Source: Beaufortia kweichowensis (Eukaryota > Chordata > Actinopteri > Cypriniformes > Gastromyzontidae). Taken from it: 64,000 bases of DNA. Below are positions 34,900 through 47,958 of this stretch, in pieces. The notes under the pieces are model-generated. The model was given only the letters and a program-made list of their open reading frames with translations. It was not told where the DNA came from and made no database searches. The stretch is from assembly GCA_019155185.1 (NCBI GenBank), contig CM032800.1, positions 19,073,431 to 19,137,430 on the forward strand, given 5' to 3'. A program made the translations under genes and the position numbers. Positions within the stretch are counted from its first letter, which is position 1. The number at the start of each line of letters is the position of its first letter.

Positions 34900-37800
34900 C
34901 ATAGACACGCCTACAGACACTCCTCATACCGCTCACACTCTGACCTGCACACCATTCACACCACCCCCACCCTCCTCTGTCTCTCTCCGTGGGCCTCTGG
35001 AACTGCCAGTCAGCTGTGAACAAGGCTGAATTCATCCCTGCCTTTGCTACGCAGTCAGACATTCACATCCTCGGTCTCACTGAGACATGGATCCGTCCAG
35101 AGGACTCTGCCACTCCCGCTGCACTCTCATGCAACCATGCTTTCTCCCACTCCCCCCGGCAGTCCCGCAGGGGGAAGGTTTACTCCTTCCCATCACATGG
35201 AAATATACATGCCTTCCAGGATTATGCACAAACACTTCCTTTGAATTCCATGCGGTTACCGTTTCATTTCCTTCTCTGATTCACATCATTGTAGTTTACC
35301 GCCCACCGGGGCCACTTCATAACTTCACTGATGAACTGGATATGCTTCTCTCCTCATTTCCTGAGGACGGCAGCCCACTCATTGTTCTTGGTGACTTTAA
35401 TATTCACCTGGAGAAATCCTCTGTCTCTGACTTTCTTAACCTCCTCTCCTCTTTTGACCTCTCCCTTCTTACCACCACCGCTACCCATAAATCAGGAAAC
35501 CAACTAGACCTCATCTTCACACGCAACTGCATCACCTCAAATCCTACTGTCCTACCCCTACATATCTCCGATCACTTCTTCATAACTTGCAACATACATC
35601 TCAGCACTAACAACACAGCCACACCCACATCAGTTTCATACAGGCGCAACCTCCGCTCTCTTTCCCCCAACACACTTTCTGCTGAGGTATCATCCTCTCT
35701 CCCTTCCAACTTCGCATCCCTGGATACCAATACAGCCACGGACACCCTATGCTCAACACTAACATCCTGTCTAGATAACCTCTGCCCTCTATCCTCCAGA
35801 CAAGCTCGTGCCTCCCCTCCCTGCCCTTGGCTTTCGGACGTCCTTAGGGATCATCGGACCAAACTCAGGGCTGCGGAAAGGAAATGGCGTAAGACGAAAC
35901 ACCCACCCGACCTCTGTGAGTACCAGTCACTACTTTCATCCTTCTCCGCTGCCGTCCACACAGCAAAGACATCTTATTACATCACAAAGATCACTCACAC
36001 ACCAGATTCTAAAGCACTTTTCAAAACCTTTAACACCCTCCTCTCTCCACCTATCCCCCCACCTGCCTCGTCAGTATCAGCTGATGATTTTGCTAACTTT
36101 TTCATAAACAAAACATCCCTGATCAGCAGCCAGTTCTCAACTCCTGCAACCCCACCACACACACAGGCTTCACCTAGCTCCACTTTTTCCTCTTTTTCCA
36201 CTTTAAACGATGCAGAAGTTACCAAACTTCTCTCCTGCAACCCCACCACCTGCCCACTCGACCCAATCCCCTCCCATCTGCTCCAATCCATCTCCAGCAC
36301 AGTCACTCCATCACTCACACACATAATTAACTCCTCACTCCTCTCTGGCACCTTTCCACCACCTTTAAAGCAGGCCGGGTCACCCCGCTGCTTAAAACCC
36401 ACTCTCAACCCTTCCCTCACCGATAGCTACAGACCTGTCTCTCTCCTCCCGTTCATCTCTAAGACACTGGAGCAAGCCGTTTTTAATCAGATTTCATCCT
36501 ACCTCTCCCAGAATGACCTACTGGACAAACGACAGTCCGGTTTCAAGAGCAACCACTCCACAGAGACGGCACTTCTGTCAGTCACTGAGGCGCTTGCGAC
36601 TGGCAAAGGCGAGTCCAAATCATCTGTTCTCATCCTGCTGGATCTTTCCGCCGCTTTTGACACAGTCAACCACCAGATCCTACTGACATCCCTCTCATCG
36701 CTAGGGATCACAGGTACCCCACTTCAATGGTTTAAATCCTACCTCTCAGACAGGTCCTTCAGGGTGTCATGGAATGGGGAGCTCTCCAAAGCCCATCCCT
36801 TGGCCACTGGCGTTCCTCAGGGATCTGTTCTTGCACCACTCCTCTTCTCCATCTACACAACATCCCTGGGTCCCATCACTCAATCACATGGCTTTGACTA
36901 CCACTGCTATGCTGATGACACCCAGATTTTCCTCTCCTTCCAGCCAGATGACCCCACAATAGAGTCTCGCATTGCAGCCTGCCTGAATGACATCTCATCT
37001 TGGATGACTAAACACCACCTTCAGCTAAACCTTGCCAAAACTGAACTCCTGGTACTTCCGCCACACGGCATTGCAACACAACCTCACAATTCAAATTGGC
37101 AACACAACCATTACACCGTCTAAATCAGTTAGAAACCTTGGTGTAATCTTCAACGACCAGCTGTCCTTTACCGAACACATCTCAAGGATATCACGGTCTT
37201 GTAGATATGCACTCTACAACATCAGGAAGATCAGGCCATATCTCACAGAGCACGCTGCCCAACTGCTTGTCCAAGCCATGGTAATCTCCAGACTGGACTA
37301 TTGCAATGCTCTTCTGGCTGGTCTTCCTGCACGATCAATCAAACCACTACAGATGATACAGAACGCTGCAGCAAGACTTGTCTTCCAGGAACCCAAAAGA
37401 GCACATGTCACGCCACTCCTCATCTCTCTCCATTGGCTACCGGTGGCGGCCCGCATTAAATTCAAATCATTAATGCTGGCCTTTAAAACCATCACAAACT
37501 CAGCACCCTCATACTTCAACTGGCTTCTACATACATACAACCCATCCAGAACCCTACGCTCAACCAATGAACGTCGACTGGTGGTACCATCACAGAAAGG
37601 CGCTAAATCTCTCTCTCGCTCCTTCTCCTTCTCTGTTCCCGGCTTGTGGAATAATCTCCCTAACTCATTTCGGTCTGCCACATCCCTCACCTCCTTTAAA
37701 AAACTACTAAAAACACACCTTTTCCACGAACACCTAACAGCATAAAAAAAAAAATAATAATAATAATAATACTTTTCCTTCCTCTACAGGTATTTATCTA

Positions 37801-37965
37801 GCACTGCACAACATTGTAAACTTACTAAAGCACTTCTTTGTACTATTGCTGCCGCTTTTGATGTATCGCTTCATTGTCTCCTAATATTTGTAAGTCGCTT
37901 TGGATAAAAGCGTCAGCTAAATGCCTAAATGTAAATGTAAATGTAAATGTAAAACACCCTGTGCT
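34900..37965 (+). mobile_element. L2-clade LINE (family A, UnaL2-like), best preserved copy
   Basis: It runs from the start of the endonuclease coding to the stem-loop-like 3' end (aagtcgctttggataaaagc, gtcagctaaatg) and a tail of aaatgt repeats at 37921-37952. Other copies of the family in this window are 1530-3432 and 19260-20040. A (TAA)n-like tract lies at 37744-37771, just after the coding end. L2 elements of this group prime on tandem TGTAA-type tails, which matches the tail seen. Confidence 0.9.
34989..37745 (+). pseudogene. L2 endonuclease/reverse transcriptase, two frameshifts
   Basis: The endonuclease nicks the target and the RT copies the element RNA there. The N-terminus (GLWNCQSAVNKAEFIPAFAT, ILGLTETWIRPED) is in one frame (34989-35279). 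From about 35165 the main frame takes over (to 37123, 678 codons in the open stretch): VVYRPPGP, LGDFNIHLEKS, SDHFFITCN; then RT with LLDLSAAFDTVNHQIL, TGVPQGSVLAPLLF and the catalytic YADD (codons 36908-36919). A shift at ~37060-37120 moves the thumb and C-terminal domain (NLGVIFNDQLSFTEHISRIS, SLHWLPVAARIKFK, GLWNNLPNSFRS) into the frame ending at 37745. Without these two single-base-scale shifts it would be a full polyprotein of roughly 900 residues. It appears recently inactivated. Confidence 0.9.
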
Positions 37966-38999
37966 GCTCACAGTGGCAATGCTCTGTAACACTGGGCCGC
38001 GTGAGGACATTAAAGGTAAACCGAGCCTTATGAATTCACCTCAATCCTAAATCAGATTACACAAACTAAAATGCGCGCAAACCAATTGTGGTGTTATTAC
38101 ACTTGTGTCATTCATCAGATTTTCACGGAAACAAACATTCAGTAAAAAGTCATTGGGCATGTAAAGCGTTTCATCACGCTGTTGACAGAAGAGACGTTAG
38201 CCATTACTCCAGTCAGCGGCTTTATCAGATACTGTAGTCAGAAACACGACGTACGGAAGACAGAGAGCAGCGTGAAGGAAAGATTTCAGCGATTATTGTG
38301 AATACCACACAGGGTGATGTTAACTCTATAGATGATGGGCCTATAAAACAAGCAGAACACAAACACATTACATTACACTCAGACTGATCGTTTTAAAAAT
38401 AATTCACATCCATTTTGTCTCATGCTGTTTTCTCTGAAAGAACTTTGAACTTCATTCTGGCTTCATTTGATGTTTCTTAAACATATTGATTTGGATTCAC
38501 ACATGACTATTATCGTAGTTTGCTTTGCTTATTGTCTGCAAACAATAACAAAAACAAATTGGATTTTTTAAATGAGACTAGAGCATATTAGCAATATTAG
38601 TTCCCTCAGTCCAAGATATTTTAAATAGTTAATTATGGACATGAGTTGACCATTTCCTTTCAGCACTTTTAAATGAAAAACAAGAAAGGGAAATATATTT
38701 AGGAGCAGTTATCAAGCAAATTGCTTCTCTTTTTTTGCTTCAGGAGGCGGAGTTATGTGAGATAACATGCCTCTAGAAGTCTTACATATAATTGAAAGTT
38801 CTTTTATAATAGATTGGGTGGATAAAATTCCATAATAAGATGTCAGGGGTGTCTATTGCAGAAAGAGCTGAAAGGCATCTACCATACCAATTCATTTTCT
38901 CTTGTGATCAGTTAATTATATCAGCTAAAAACACCATTCGTTTACCATCCGAGTCTCAACGGAGAAACCTCATTTACACTAACCTCCATCTTCACCAAA
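37966..38999. other. Unassigned non-coding DNA
   Basis: No gene or element end recognised. Open frames are short and without motifs. Confidence 0.35.
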
Positions 39000-39815
39000 A
39001 TCTACAGTTAATCTCCAGCAGGTTCAGGAAGCCGTGACCCTGCTGAACTCCACACCTCCAGCCTGATGTTCCTGCACTGGTCTCAGTACTTTACTGACAT
39101 GTATTTGCTCTACTCACATGTATGCACAATCTGTTCTGCATTAGTCATATTCTGCACAGACTGTACATGGCTCATCAATGTCATCATACATTTATCCATC
39201 TATATTGTGCTGCTGCTATTGATACTGTACATATAATCTGCTCACATCTTTGCACAAACCGACTGAACTCGTTAACTTTTGCATTATTCATATTTTGCAC
39301 TGACTGTTCATTGTTTAACAATGTTAGTGCACATTCTAACCATTCATATTGTGTTGCTGCTATTATATTATTCATAATGTGTATATATAACTGTATAACC
39401 TTACATTGCACTCCCTAGCCTACTTAAATTTTGTACATACTCTTTCATACTGGATATTGTCTCTGTATATACTGCAATTAATGTAAGTTACAGTTTCACT
39501 ATGCTGCAGTACTTACTTCTGCACTTATCTCTACATAATAATGACACTTCTGGCACTTTTATATTTCTCCATATATATATATATATATACATTTATTAAT
39601 GTAGTTTGGGTTCAGTGTTGGAGTGTCACTAGGAGACTGCGCTGATATTAGTGATATTAGTTATTAAATGATCTTTTATATTTTCCTGCTTGTCATTCTG
39701 TTTGTAAATGTTAATGTAAATGTTATTCTGCTGTAAAGCTGCTTTGAAACAGTGACACATTGTTAAAGCGCTATACAAATAAACTTCAACTTCTGCATAA
39801 TGACAATAAAGTTTA
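39000..39815 (+). mobile_element. LINE/SINE 3' UTR-like fragment
   Basis: The last 150 bases (tgcttgtcattctgtttgta, attctgctgtaaagctgctt, ttaaagcgctatacaaataa) match, in reverse, the fragment at 58930-59045. This supports a dispersed element with an L2-type tail. The upstream part (repeated tctgcac…tcatattctgcac and attgtgctgctgctatt-like motifs) looks like its long 3' UTR. The 5' limit is a guess. Confidence 0.55.
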
Positions 39816-40384
39816 ATCTAATCTAAAAGTACATGCACACAAACACACACACTGGTAAGATATTAATACCAAATGTAAACACAGCCAATGTTCATTGAAC
39901 AGACACCTGTGATAAATGAAGCTTTTTATGTTCAATAATAAAACATCTCAATTACTTTCTGGTTTTAGATCAGCCAGCTCAGTCATTTCCGGTCAACAGT
40001 CAAATCATCTGTGAAGATGTCTTTCTACACTCGCTGATACATGGTCTTCTCCTCTACAAGCTGACAGTGCTGCACAACTAGCTTTCCTGTAGCTCAGTGT
40101 TAGTGAGCATGGTGCTAACAATGTCAAGGTCATGGGCTTGACATGGGAAAAGGAAGACTTGTCGGGTCGTCGCCTCCCTCTTTCAGATCCACCATCTTGT
40201 CTGGGTTCAGACTGCATCCTGCTCACTATGAAGACCTCAGAATAATGAGAAGAGACAAACTGAAAGCAGAATACCATACCACACTCTTGTGTTCCTGGTT
40301 CCGGTTGGCCTAACAATCCCTTAGGGGATTTGTATTATAGAACAGTTGTGTATGACTATGTGTACTGTATGCTATGTTATAGAT
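39816..40384. other. Unassigned stretch
   Basis: Nothing supportable apart from short CA-rich runs. Confidence 0.3.
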
Positions 40385-40470
40385 ATGCGTCTGCCTCTCG
40401 TACAGCACTAGGAAGACTGTTCCAAAGTTTAGGTGGCATATAGGAAAATGATCTACCACCAGCAGTCAGT
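40385..40470 (-). mobile_element. L2 C-terminal coding scrap
   Basis: On the minus strand it reads GGRSFSYMPPKLWNSLPSAV, the conserved C-terminal motif of fish L2 polyproteins. The same motif occurs in the L2 at 47269-47337. It is under 100 bp long, with no attached RT or tail. Confidence 0.6.
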
Positions 40471-41291
40471 ATTTACACTGATTCAGCTCTGCATTACATT
40501 TTTTCATAGTTTTATATGCATAACTTTGGCACAAAACAGCACTCGCATCTTTCTGCAAAAGCAACAAAGCTCACGAGCTACACGCCAAAGGCAATATCTA
40601 CAGAGAAATGCAGAAATGAGTCTTCTGAATATCTGTCTTCTGCAGGACATCAGTTTCGCTAATCGGCGAGGCCAGTGAACACAGTATACGCCCTTCAGAT
40701 CACACCAAACAAATGAACAAAACTCAGACATCAAACAGTGTTGTTTGCACACCAAACCTGCCGTGAATTAGTCACAACCGTGCTCTTTTAAACGCAGCGC
40801 CCTCCAAACACATGCATGCACAAGAGCAGCGGCAATGCATCATCCTTATGTCACATATAAGAAAAATGAAATAAACCTAAACCAGTATGGTTTTACAGCA
40901 GAAAACACAACTCTTGCTTTGCAATCAGCTTCATGCTTTTGAATAGTTACATACAGACACAACCGATTGATCTTATACAGGATCTAGGGCTGTAGGAGTA
41001 ATATTTCACATATATCAGCAATACTGGTCAAAATCACTTCCAGCACATTGATGTACTCAATAACACAGTAACAGCTGAAACAGATTGATCTGATTTGCTT
41101 ATTAGAGCTCATGAGTCTTCTTGAGTCATTTGTTGCAGACAATCAGCTCAAAAGAGTCATTGTGAGTCAGATCATTTCTTTTACTGTATACTCCAATGGT
41201 GTAGAAAACACACTGCGAATAAAGAACAATGTTAAATCATTTACATGCTTTTCTAAAACAGAGTTCATGCGCTAGAATGTCCTTCAGAAGG

Positions 41292-41336
<45 letters not shown>

Positions 41337-42270
41337 GGTGCAGCTTTCTCTCTCTTTGTCACTCAATCCCTCCAATCACAGACGGCAGATTTTCTAATAT
41401 CCATTACTTCTATATCGAGGTCAGTTCAATCCCACCGGGTCTGCTGATAAGAGCCTTCACTCCAGACACTGTTATAAGTGAACAAATCCAGCTCAGTCAG
41501 GATCTCCTGCACATCTATTCCAAACCTATTTCCATGAACCTATTAAAATACACCTGGTGTGGCGATAAAACAAGAGTGGGGGGGGCACAACACATGTAAC
41601 ATTTAGGACAGCTAGGACCTGGATCTTCCATTAACAATCCACTATATTGAAAGGACACCACTGAGGGCTGGACTGAGGATTGAGGTAAAGCTAACCTGCT
41701 GTCATCAGATTTTAGCTTGTGTTTAAAAAGTTTTTATTTGGACTTGGTTTGGCACAGCCACTTGTACCTGAGAGCAAAACTTAATGGCAACTTGAAAATC
41801 CATTGAAGGATCTGCTGAGAAAGCAGATGTTCTGTGTCTCTCATAATCTCTGCTCAGGCTCATAGCACATGACACCATTTACAGATGTTTGTCATTGTTC
41901 GCGAGATTAATGTAAGTCCAGACATCCCATCCATTGAGTAAAAACCACAGAATGCACGACAGCAATAAGCGTCAGAATATTCATGCTGGAAAATAAGCTT
42001 CCATTAGCTGTTAAGAAGATTTATGAAACAGAGAGCAGATAAATCAATCTGACTTTCACAGGCAAATTCTTGTTGTAGAACAAGCTGAAGAATTTAATGA
42101 AGATGAATGGTAATACTTGTGATTTTTATCTGTAATTAAAAGCAAATATCTTACCCTGTTTATGACTGGAATAGGTTTCTGTCGATTTAATTGCTAAGTC
42201 TATAAGGTTTGTGAAAATCATAGTGATGTCATTGCACTGAAAAAGTCATCCTTCTTGATTCTGAACAACT
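40471..42270. other. Unassigned DNA with (CT)n tract
   Basis: A pure CT microsatellite (about 35 bp) lies at 41298-41333. The rest shows no gene or clear element boundary. Confidence 0.4.
41298..41333. repeat. (CT)n microsatellite
   Basis: About 18 uninterrupted CT units. Confidence 0.95.
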
Positions 42271-43658
42271 TTAAAGGGTTAGTTCATCCAAAAAATGAAC
42301 ATTTTGTCATTATTTACTCACAATGTTGTTCCCTCATTGTTTTTGAATGAAGATATATTTTATGCATGAGCTTCCCGGACCCCTCGTAGACATCATGGTC
42401 ATTTTCACTTTCAAGGTCCAGAAAAGTAGTAAAGACAACATTTTTATTATCCCTTTAAATATTCTGCTCCTAAAGAATGCTAAGAACATAAAGGCTGTGT
42501 GCAAGCGCTTCCTCAAAAAAACAGATGGTCCCACCAATGACTGTGTAAAAACATTCTGAGGACGACCTTCCGCATGCGACAGACAGGGAAGAGAAAAATA
42601 TGTTGATTAAAGTCGTTATTTTGTTTCTTTTGTGCACAAAACATATTCTTGTCACTTTATAAAATTAAGATTGAACCAAGTGAATTACCAGTGACCAACC
42701 AACTTCCTATTTTTAATTTTTATACCCCATGTATTCATCCAAAACAGTGATTCTTAACCGGTGGGCCTCGGAGCGCCATCTGGTGGGCCAAATTATTGGT
42801 AGACTACTGTGAAATAATGAAAAAATTTTTTTTGAATCTTATTATTAGAACAGCGCCTGGCGTTTTCAGCTGCGTTTTAACGCTCCGGTGGATTCGGCGC
42901 CTAAGCGCTGTTCTAAAACCACTGGGTGTGGGCGCTTAACAACGCTTGAAAGCGCAGTGTTCTTTAACTCTGCGCCTGGACAAAAAACGCAAAGAACTCG
43001 CGCTGAGCGAGGAAAAAACACGGTGGGCATGACGGCAAATTAATGGCAAAAAAGAAAAAAGGTTGCTTGAGCAAGCTTGTATACGCGCACATGGAGATGT
43101 CATGCACACGAGTTTAAAACAAGCTCGCGAGCTCTCCTTTCCTTTGCTTGCGTGTAGATCCGTCATTCTGTGTTCATACTATCATATTTGGAAAGGTGGT
43201 CCTCGGAATGTGTTTACACAGTCATTGGTGGGACATGAGTTGCAAAAGGTTGAGAACCCCTCATCCAGAGCATCTGGTCTTTTTGGAGGAAGCGCTTGCA
43301 CACAGCCTTTATGTTCTTAGCATTCTTTAGGAGCAGAATATTCAAAGGGATAGTTCACCCAAAAATAAAAATTATGTCATAGGTTTTTTATCCTTATGTC
43401 ATTCAAACCCTGTATATGATTCTGTCTTTTGTGGAACATAGAAGAAGATATTTTGCCAAACGCTGGTTACCGGCACCCAGTGACTTTCATTGTATCTTGT
43501 GTTCAAACTATGAAAGTGAACGGGTGCCGGTGACCAGCGATTTGCAAAATATCTTCTTTTGTGTTCTGCTGAAGCAAGAAAGTCATACAGGTTTGACATG
43601 ACATGACGGTGAGGAAATAATTAAATATTTTTTATTTTTGGGTGAACTATCCCTTTAA
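42271..43658. mobile_element. TTAA-type MITE pair around an inverted repeat, with hAT piece
   Basis: 42271-42458 and 43344-43658 are MITEs with the ends ttaaaggg(a/t)tagttca(c/t)cc and ggtgaactatccctttaa, a very common cyprinid family that uses TTAA targets. The second is a nearly complete palindrome. Between them, 42453-42562 is repeated in inverted orientation at 43200-43350 (gctcctaaagaatgctaaga, aggctgtgtgcaagcgcttc). The centre (~42744-43262) holds hAT-like ends (cagtgattcttaaccggtgg…ggttgagaacccctc). The cluster would fold into a hairpin of more than 100 bp. Confidence 0.65.
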
Positions 43659-43857
43659 TCAGTTTAAGTCTAATCTGAGTGTTTTGAAATTGACATCCTA
43701 TAAACACCTTCCCACACAGATATACAGTATAATGTGCAATCAGTTCTCGTGCAAACCAGGCCTCCTTGAACATACAAACGGCACTTCATTCAGAAACCAT
43801 TTTTCAACCTATACATTAACATTGACAGTAAGCCTGTGCTTTATATTCTAATGCAAT
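43659..43857. other. Unassigned short stretch
   Basis: A spacer between the MITE cluster and the antisense L2 tail, with no signal. Confidence 0.3.
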
Positions 43858-44060
43858 TCAATTTAATTGTATAGCGCATACTACAAAGTTCATAGCTTTA
43901 CAAGGTATTGAAAACAACCGTCAGTTGTCAGGGATTTAAAAAAACTCCTTAAGGGAGAAAAAAGCCTTGCCATGACGTGTTACAGCTGCAATCCGTGGCG
44001 TATATGCGATCTATAATAGAGGACACAAAGTGCCATTGATTGCAACTATAATTCACATTA
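43858..44060 (-). mobile_element. L2 (family B) 3' tail, antisense
   Basis: It is the reverse complement of the 3' region at 47.72-47.95 kb. It begins with caattcaatttaattgtata (tail end) and continues through ctccttaagggagaaaaaag and cacaaagtgcc. It is a 5'-truncated copy of about 200 bp. Confidence 0.8.
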
Positions 44061-45149
44061 CAGTTACAGGACTACTTAAGACAGGTGAAAAGGTGAATAA
44101 TTTATTTTATATAGTAGTAATAAGTAGATCATTTAATTTATACCATGGTCTATCTGAATACTCGATTCTGTTTGTTTGAAAGATATGCATGAAAACCATC
44201 TAATGTACAGGTAGTTCCGGTAAGTTTCATCAGCGTTCTAAATGAATGCGCTATTGTAGAAAGTGTAATCATATCACACACATGCACAGATCTGAGATCA
44301 CGCTACCTGTGCGCACAGAAACAGCACCCAACTGTTGTCAACTACGTTATATATTTTTTTTTCAACAAGAGGATATTGTCCGATTACTTTTGGTCCCTTG
44401 AAAAAGGGGGGTTGGCTACTCTTAAGAGCTGCGTTGAGAGGGGAAGGAAGGAAGCTAGCTGTGTAAAGCCAACAGGCTTCATTACTGCATAACCTGTGTA
44501 AAAAGGTTTGAAGCAATTCTTTAAAACATGTTCCACACGCATTCGTCAGGGGCTGAAGTGGTATCGCATAGCCAAGTATATCCATTGTATCCTGGGCTCA
44601 GGACATCTGTCATCAGTAAGTCACTGAAAAAGACACCACAGCACGTTCATGGGTCCAACCAACAAAAAATCCTCAGTTTCAAAATGAACAAACACAGCCA
44701 CCACAAAAAAGCAAGAAGAAGTTTTTTTTTATTTTATGATGTGCAATTTGTTATTTGTGTTTTTTCAAACTGAAACTTTCCTCTTGTATTAGAAAAGTGT
44801 TTGTAATGTTTTTGGTTGTACTGTTTCCGTTGTGTTGTGTCTCTTAAAAGACTGTCCATTGAATCTCTTGGTTTTGTTAAAAAAAGAAACATAACTTATT
44901 TGTGTGTTGAAAAGGGCTACAATCCTCTTCTCTTTGGGGGTTCAACGGTTGTACACTGCTTCAAGAATACTCTCTTGGAAAAGCTGGCCATGACATGTGC
45001 CTTACCCGTTAAAACACATTGTAGCAGCGCAACGCAATTATTACCTGACCAGTCTCTCAACTTTGCCATGCGCTCAAACAAAGTAAAAAAGTATCAGGAT
45101 CTTCCTCATTGAAATTTGTAACAAATTTGAAGTCTACAAACTGCAAACT
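44061..45149. other. Unassigned DNA upstream of L2
   Basis: No coding signal that I trust. Part of the last few hundred bases may be the 5' UTR of the following L2. Confidence 0.35.
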
Positions 45150-47955
45150 GATGCTACACAAATGTTAAAATTCGGCCTGCTTAATATCAGGTTGCTCTCT
45201 AATAAATAATATATTGTCAATGAAATTATTACAGACCACAATTTGGATGCGCTGTGCCTGACAGAAACATGGCTTAAAACAGGCGATTTTATCAGTCTGA
45301 ATGAATCTTCCCAACAAGACTACTACTATATGCCCCTCGTCATGGCTACTATTAATAGACCACCGGGCCATCATACAGACTTTCTTAAAGAATTTGCAGA
45401 TTTCCTGTCAGAACTAGTAGTCACTGTAGATAGAGTCTTAATCGTTGGGGACTTTAACATACACAATGATAACCCAAAAGATGCACTACATATAGCTTTT
45501 ATGGATATCCTAGACTCGCTTGATGTTAGCCAAAAGTCCCACACATAAATGTAATCACACTTTAGACCTAATTCTGTCATTTGGACTAAATATAAATAAC
45601 ATAGAAATATTACCCCAGAGTGATGCTATCTCAGATCACTGCCTCGTCACATACACTGTACTCCTAGATAAGCCCCCTCGTCCTACACATCAGTTTTGAT
45701 CAAGCAGAACAACCATATGTACTGCTAAAGATAGTTTTATTAGCAATCTTCTGAATCTGTCTCAAATCCATAATGCAATAAACAACAATGAAGATCTTGA
45801 TGCCGTGACAGAAACCTTAAACAAAGCCTTTTAAAGTACTTTAGAAATTGTTGCACCAATTAGATTAAAGAGAATCAAAGAAAGAACGCCAGCACCATGG
45901 TACAATAACCACACCTCAGCCCTAAAAAAAGCAACTATAAAAATGGAACGTAGATGGAGGAATACGAACTTTGAGGTATGGCGTGATGCATGGATAGAGA
46001 GCATTCACAAGTAAAAACAGGACCTAAAAAACCCCAAATCTTCCCATCTCAGCAAGCTACAAACAAATCATCAACAGACAAATATGCTAAACTACAGCAC
46101 AGTAGTAATGATTTTATGAAATTCTTTGCAAATAAAATCAAGCAGATAATATAGAAACTACACAGTCAGCCACCTTTATAGCTGATAGCATCCCATTCCG
46201 CAGCATGCCATTAGTACAACTTGAATCAATTACCGCTATTACAATGGATGAGCTCACAAAAGTAATAAATTAATCAAAATCGTCATCCTGTATATTAGAT
46301 ACCGTCCCCACAAAACTACTAAAAGAAGTTCTTCCTGCAGTATCTGAACCAGTGCTCAATAGATCATACAATTCTACTCGATAGACTAGAAAACTTTGTT
46401 GGCATTAGTGGTCAAGCCTTAGCCTGGTTCAAATGTTATTTAACTGATCGCTACCACTTTGTTTGTGTTAACAAGGAAAAATCTTGTTACTCTCAGGTAA
46501 AATACGGCGTGCCACAGGGATCAGTTCTTGGTCCTACTGTCTTCGCATTATATATGCTTCTCCTCTGAGATATTATCAAGAAACACGACATCAACTTCCA
46601 GTGCTATGCTGATGATAACCAGCTTTATATTTCCTCAGAACCCGGCAAAACCCATCGTTTTTCTAGGCTAATAGACTGTATCAACGATATTAGAAAATGG
46701 ATGGCAAACAACTTCCTTCTGCTTAACTCTAATAAGACAGAGGTTTTGATTATTGAACCTAATAGCTCCAAACAAGACACGATAGCCCACAACATCTCTC
46801 TTCGGCAGTCAAGAATCTAGGGATAATGCTAGATAAGAATCTGTCCTTCGATGGTCACATTTCCAATGTGTGTCGTACTGCATTCTTCCACCTTAGAAAC
46901 ATTTCAAAGCGCCACATACTGTCTGTCTCAGATGCTGAGAAACTAATCCACACATTTATGACCTCAAGAATTGACTACTGTAATTCATTACTGGGGGGTT
47001 GTCATGTTAAATTAAATCAATAAGCTGGTTCAAAATGTAGCTGCTAGAGTGCTTACTAGATCACATAAGCCCAATTCTAGCATCACTGCACTGGGTACCT
47101 GTTAAGAATCGCATTCATTTCAAAATATTGCTAATTACATACAAAGCCCTCAATGGCCTAGCACCTTTATACCTTTGTGAATTACTTTCAGCTTACAATC
47201 CATCGTGGACATTGTGCTCACAAAATAGTGGTCTGTTAATAATTCCAAGGATATCAAAAACATCTAAGGGTGGTAGATCCTTCTCCTACCTAGCCCCAAA
47301 ACTCTGGAATGACCTTCCCAGCAATGTCCAGGACTGAGACACACTGGAGCAGTTTAAATCAAAACTAAAGACTCACACATTCACCTAATTCAGCTCCTAA
47401 CTCACTTAGGCTACAATAGTTAGCTTCACCAGAACCGAGCACACATACACCAATTTTACTGTATGACTTTAACATTACATGTGAACGACCGCTACGCTAA
47501 TGTTAGTCTGTTTTGTCTCCTTCTCTCTCTCTCTTCCTCTCTCCCTTTCTCTCTCCCTTTCCCCCTCTCTCTTCTCCGAGGGATCCCGAGGAATACATTT
47601 TAAGTTCCAGCTGGCACTACACTGCTCATAACAGTCCCGGTCCACCTGATGCCCAACCGGCCACTTCCTTTCACTTATCACTATATATAATTCGTTTTAC
47701 TTATTCTTAATGAGTAACTATTCTGTATCCTGTTAACTGTAAAGTGAGTTGCGATCAATGGCACTTTGTGTCCTCTATTACGGATCACACGTGCTACGGA
47801 TTGCAGCTGTAACACGTCACTTCAGGGTTTTTTCTCTCCCTTAAGGAGTTTTTTTAATCCCTGACCACTGACTGTTTTTTTAATACATGTAAAGCTGCTT
47901 TGATACAATGAACTTTTGTGAGAAACCGCTATACAAATAAAAATTTATTGAAAAA
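45150..47955 (+). mobile_element. L2-clade LINE (family B), long but decayed copy
   Basis: It runs from the start of the endonuclease coding (~45171) to the tail acatgtaaagctgctttgat…cgctatacaaataaa. A pyrimidine-rich (CT)n-like tract occupies 47517-47577 in the 3' UTR. The same 3' end recurs at 31800-31942 and, inverted, at 43858-44060. The 3' end abuts a gag-like remnant on the opposite strand at ~47960, so the L2 may have inserted into it. Confidence 0.85.
45171..47400 (+). pseudogene. L2 endonuclease/RT remnant, many stops
   Basis: Endonuclease: FGLLNIRLLSNK at ~45175, then LDALCLTETWLKTGDF and RVLIVGDFNIHNDN in 45243-45548. Linker: RIKERTPAPWYNNHTSALKK near 45870-45930. RT: a deletion appears to remove part of the fingers/palm between ~46350 and 46380. 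VPQGSVLGP follows at ~46508-46540, and the YADD box is at 46605-46616. C-terminus: LRNISKRHILSVSDAEKLIH and SRIDYCNSLLGG (46826-47023); LITYKALNGLAPLYLCELLS and GGRSFSYLAPKLWNDLPSN (47128-47337). Numerous stops and frame changes show it is long dead. Confidence 0.8.
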
Positions 47956-47958
47956 GAC

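Noticed and set aside
35995..37690. Minus-strand frames over the L2 at 34.9-37.9 kb
   Set aside because: Antisense to a well-supported RT frame and without their own motifs.
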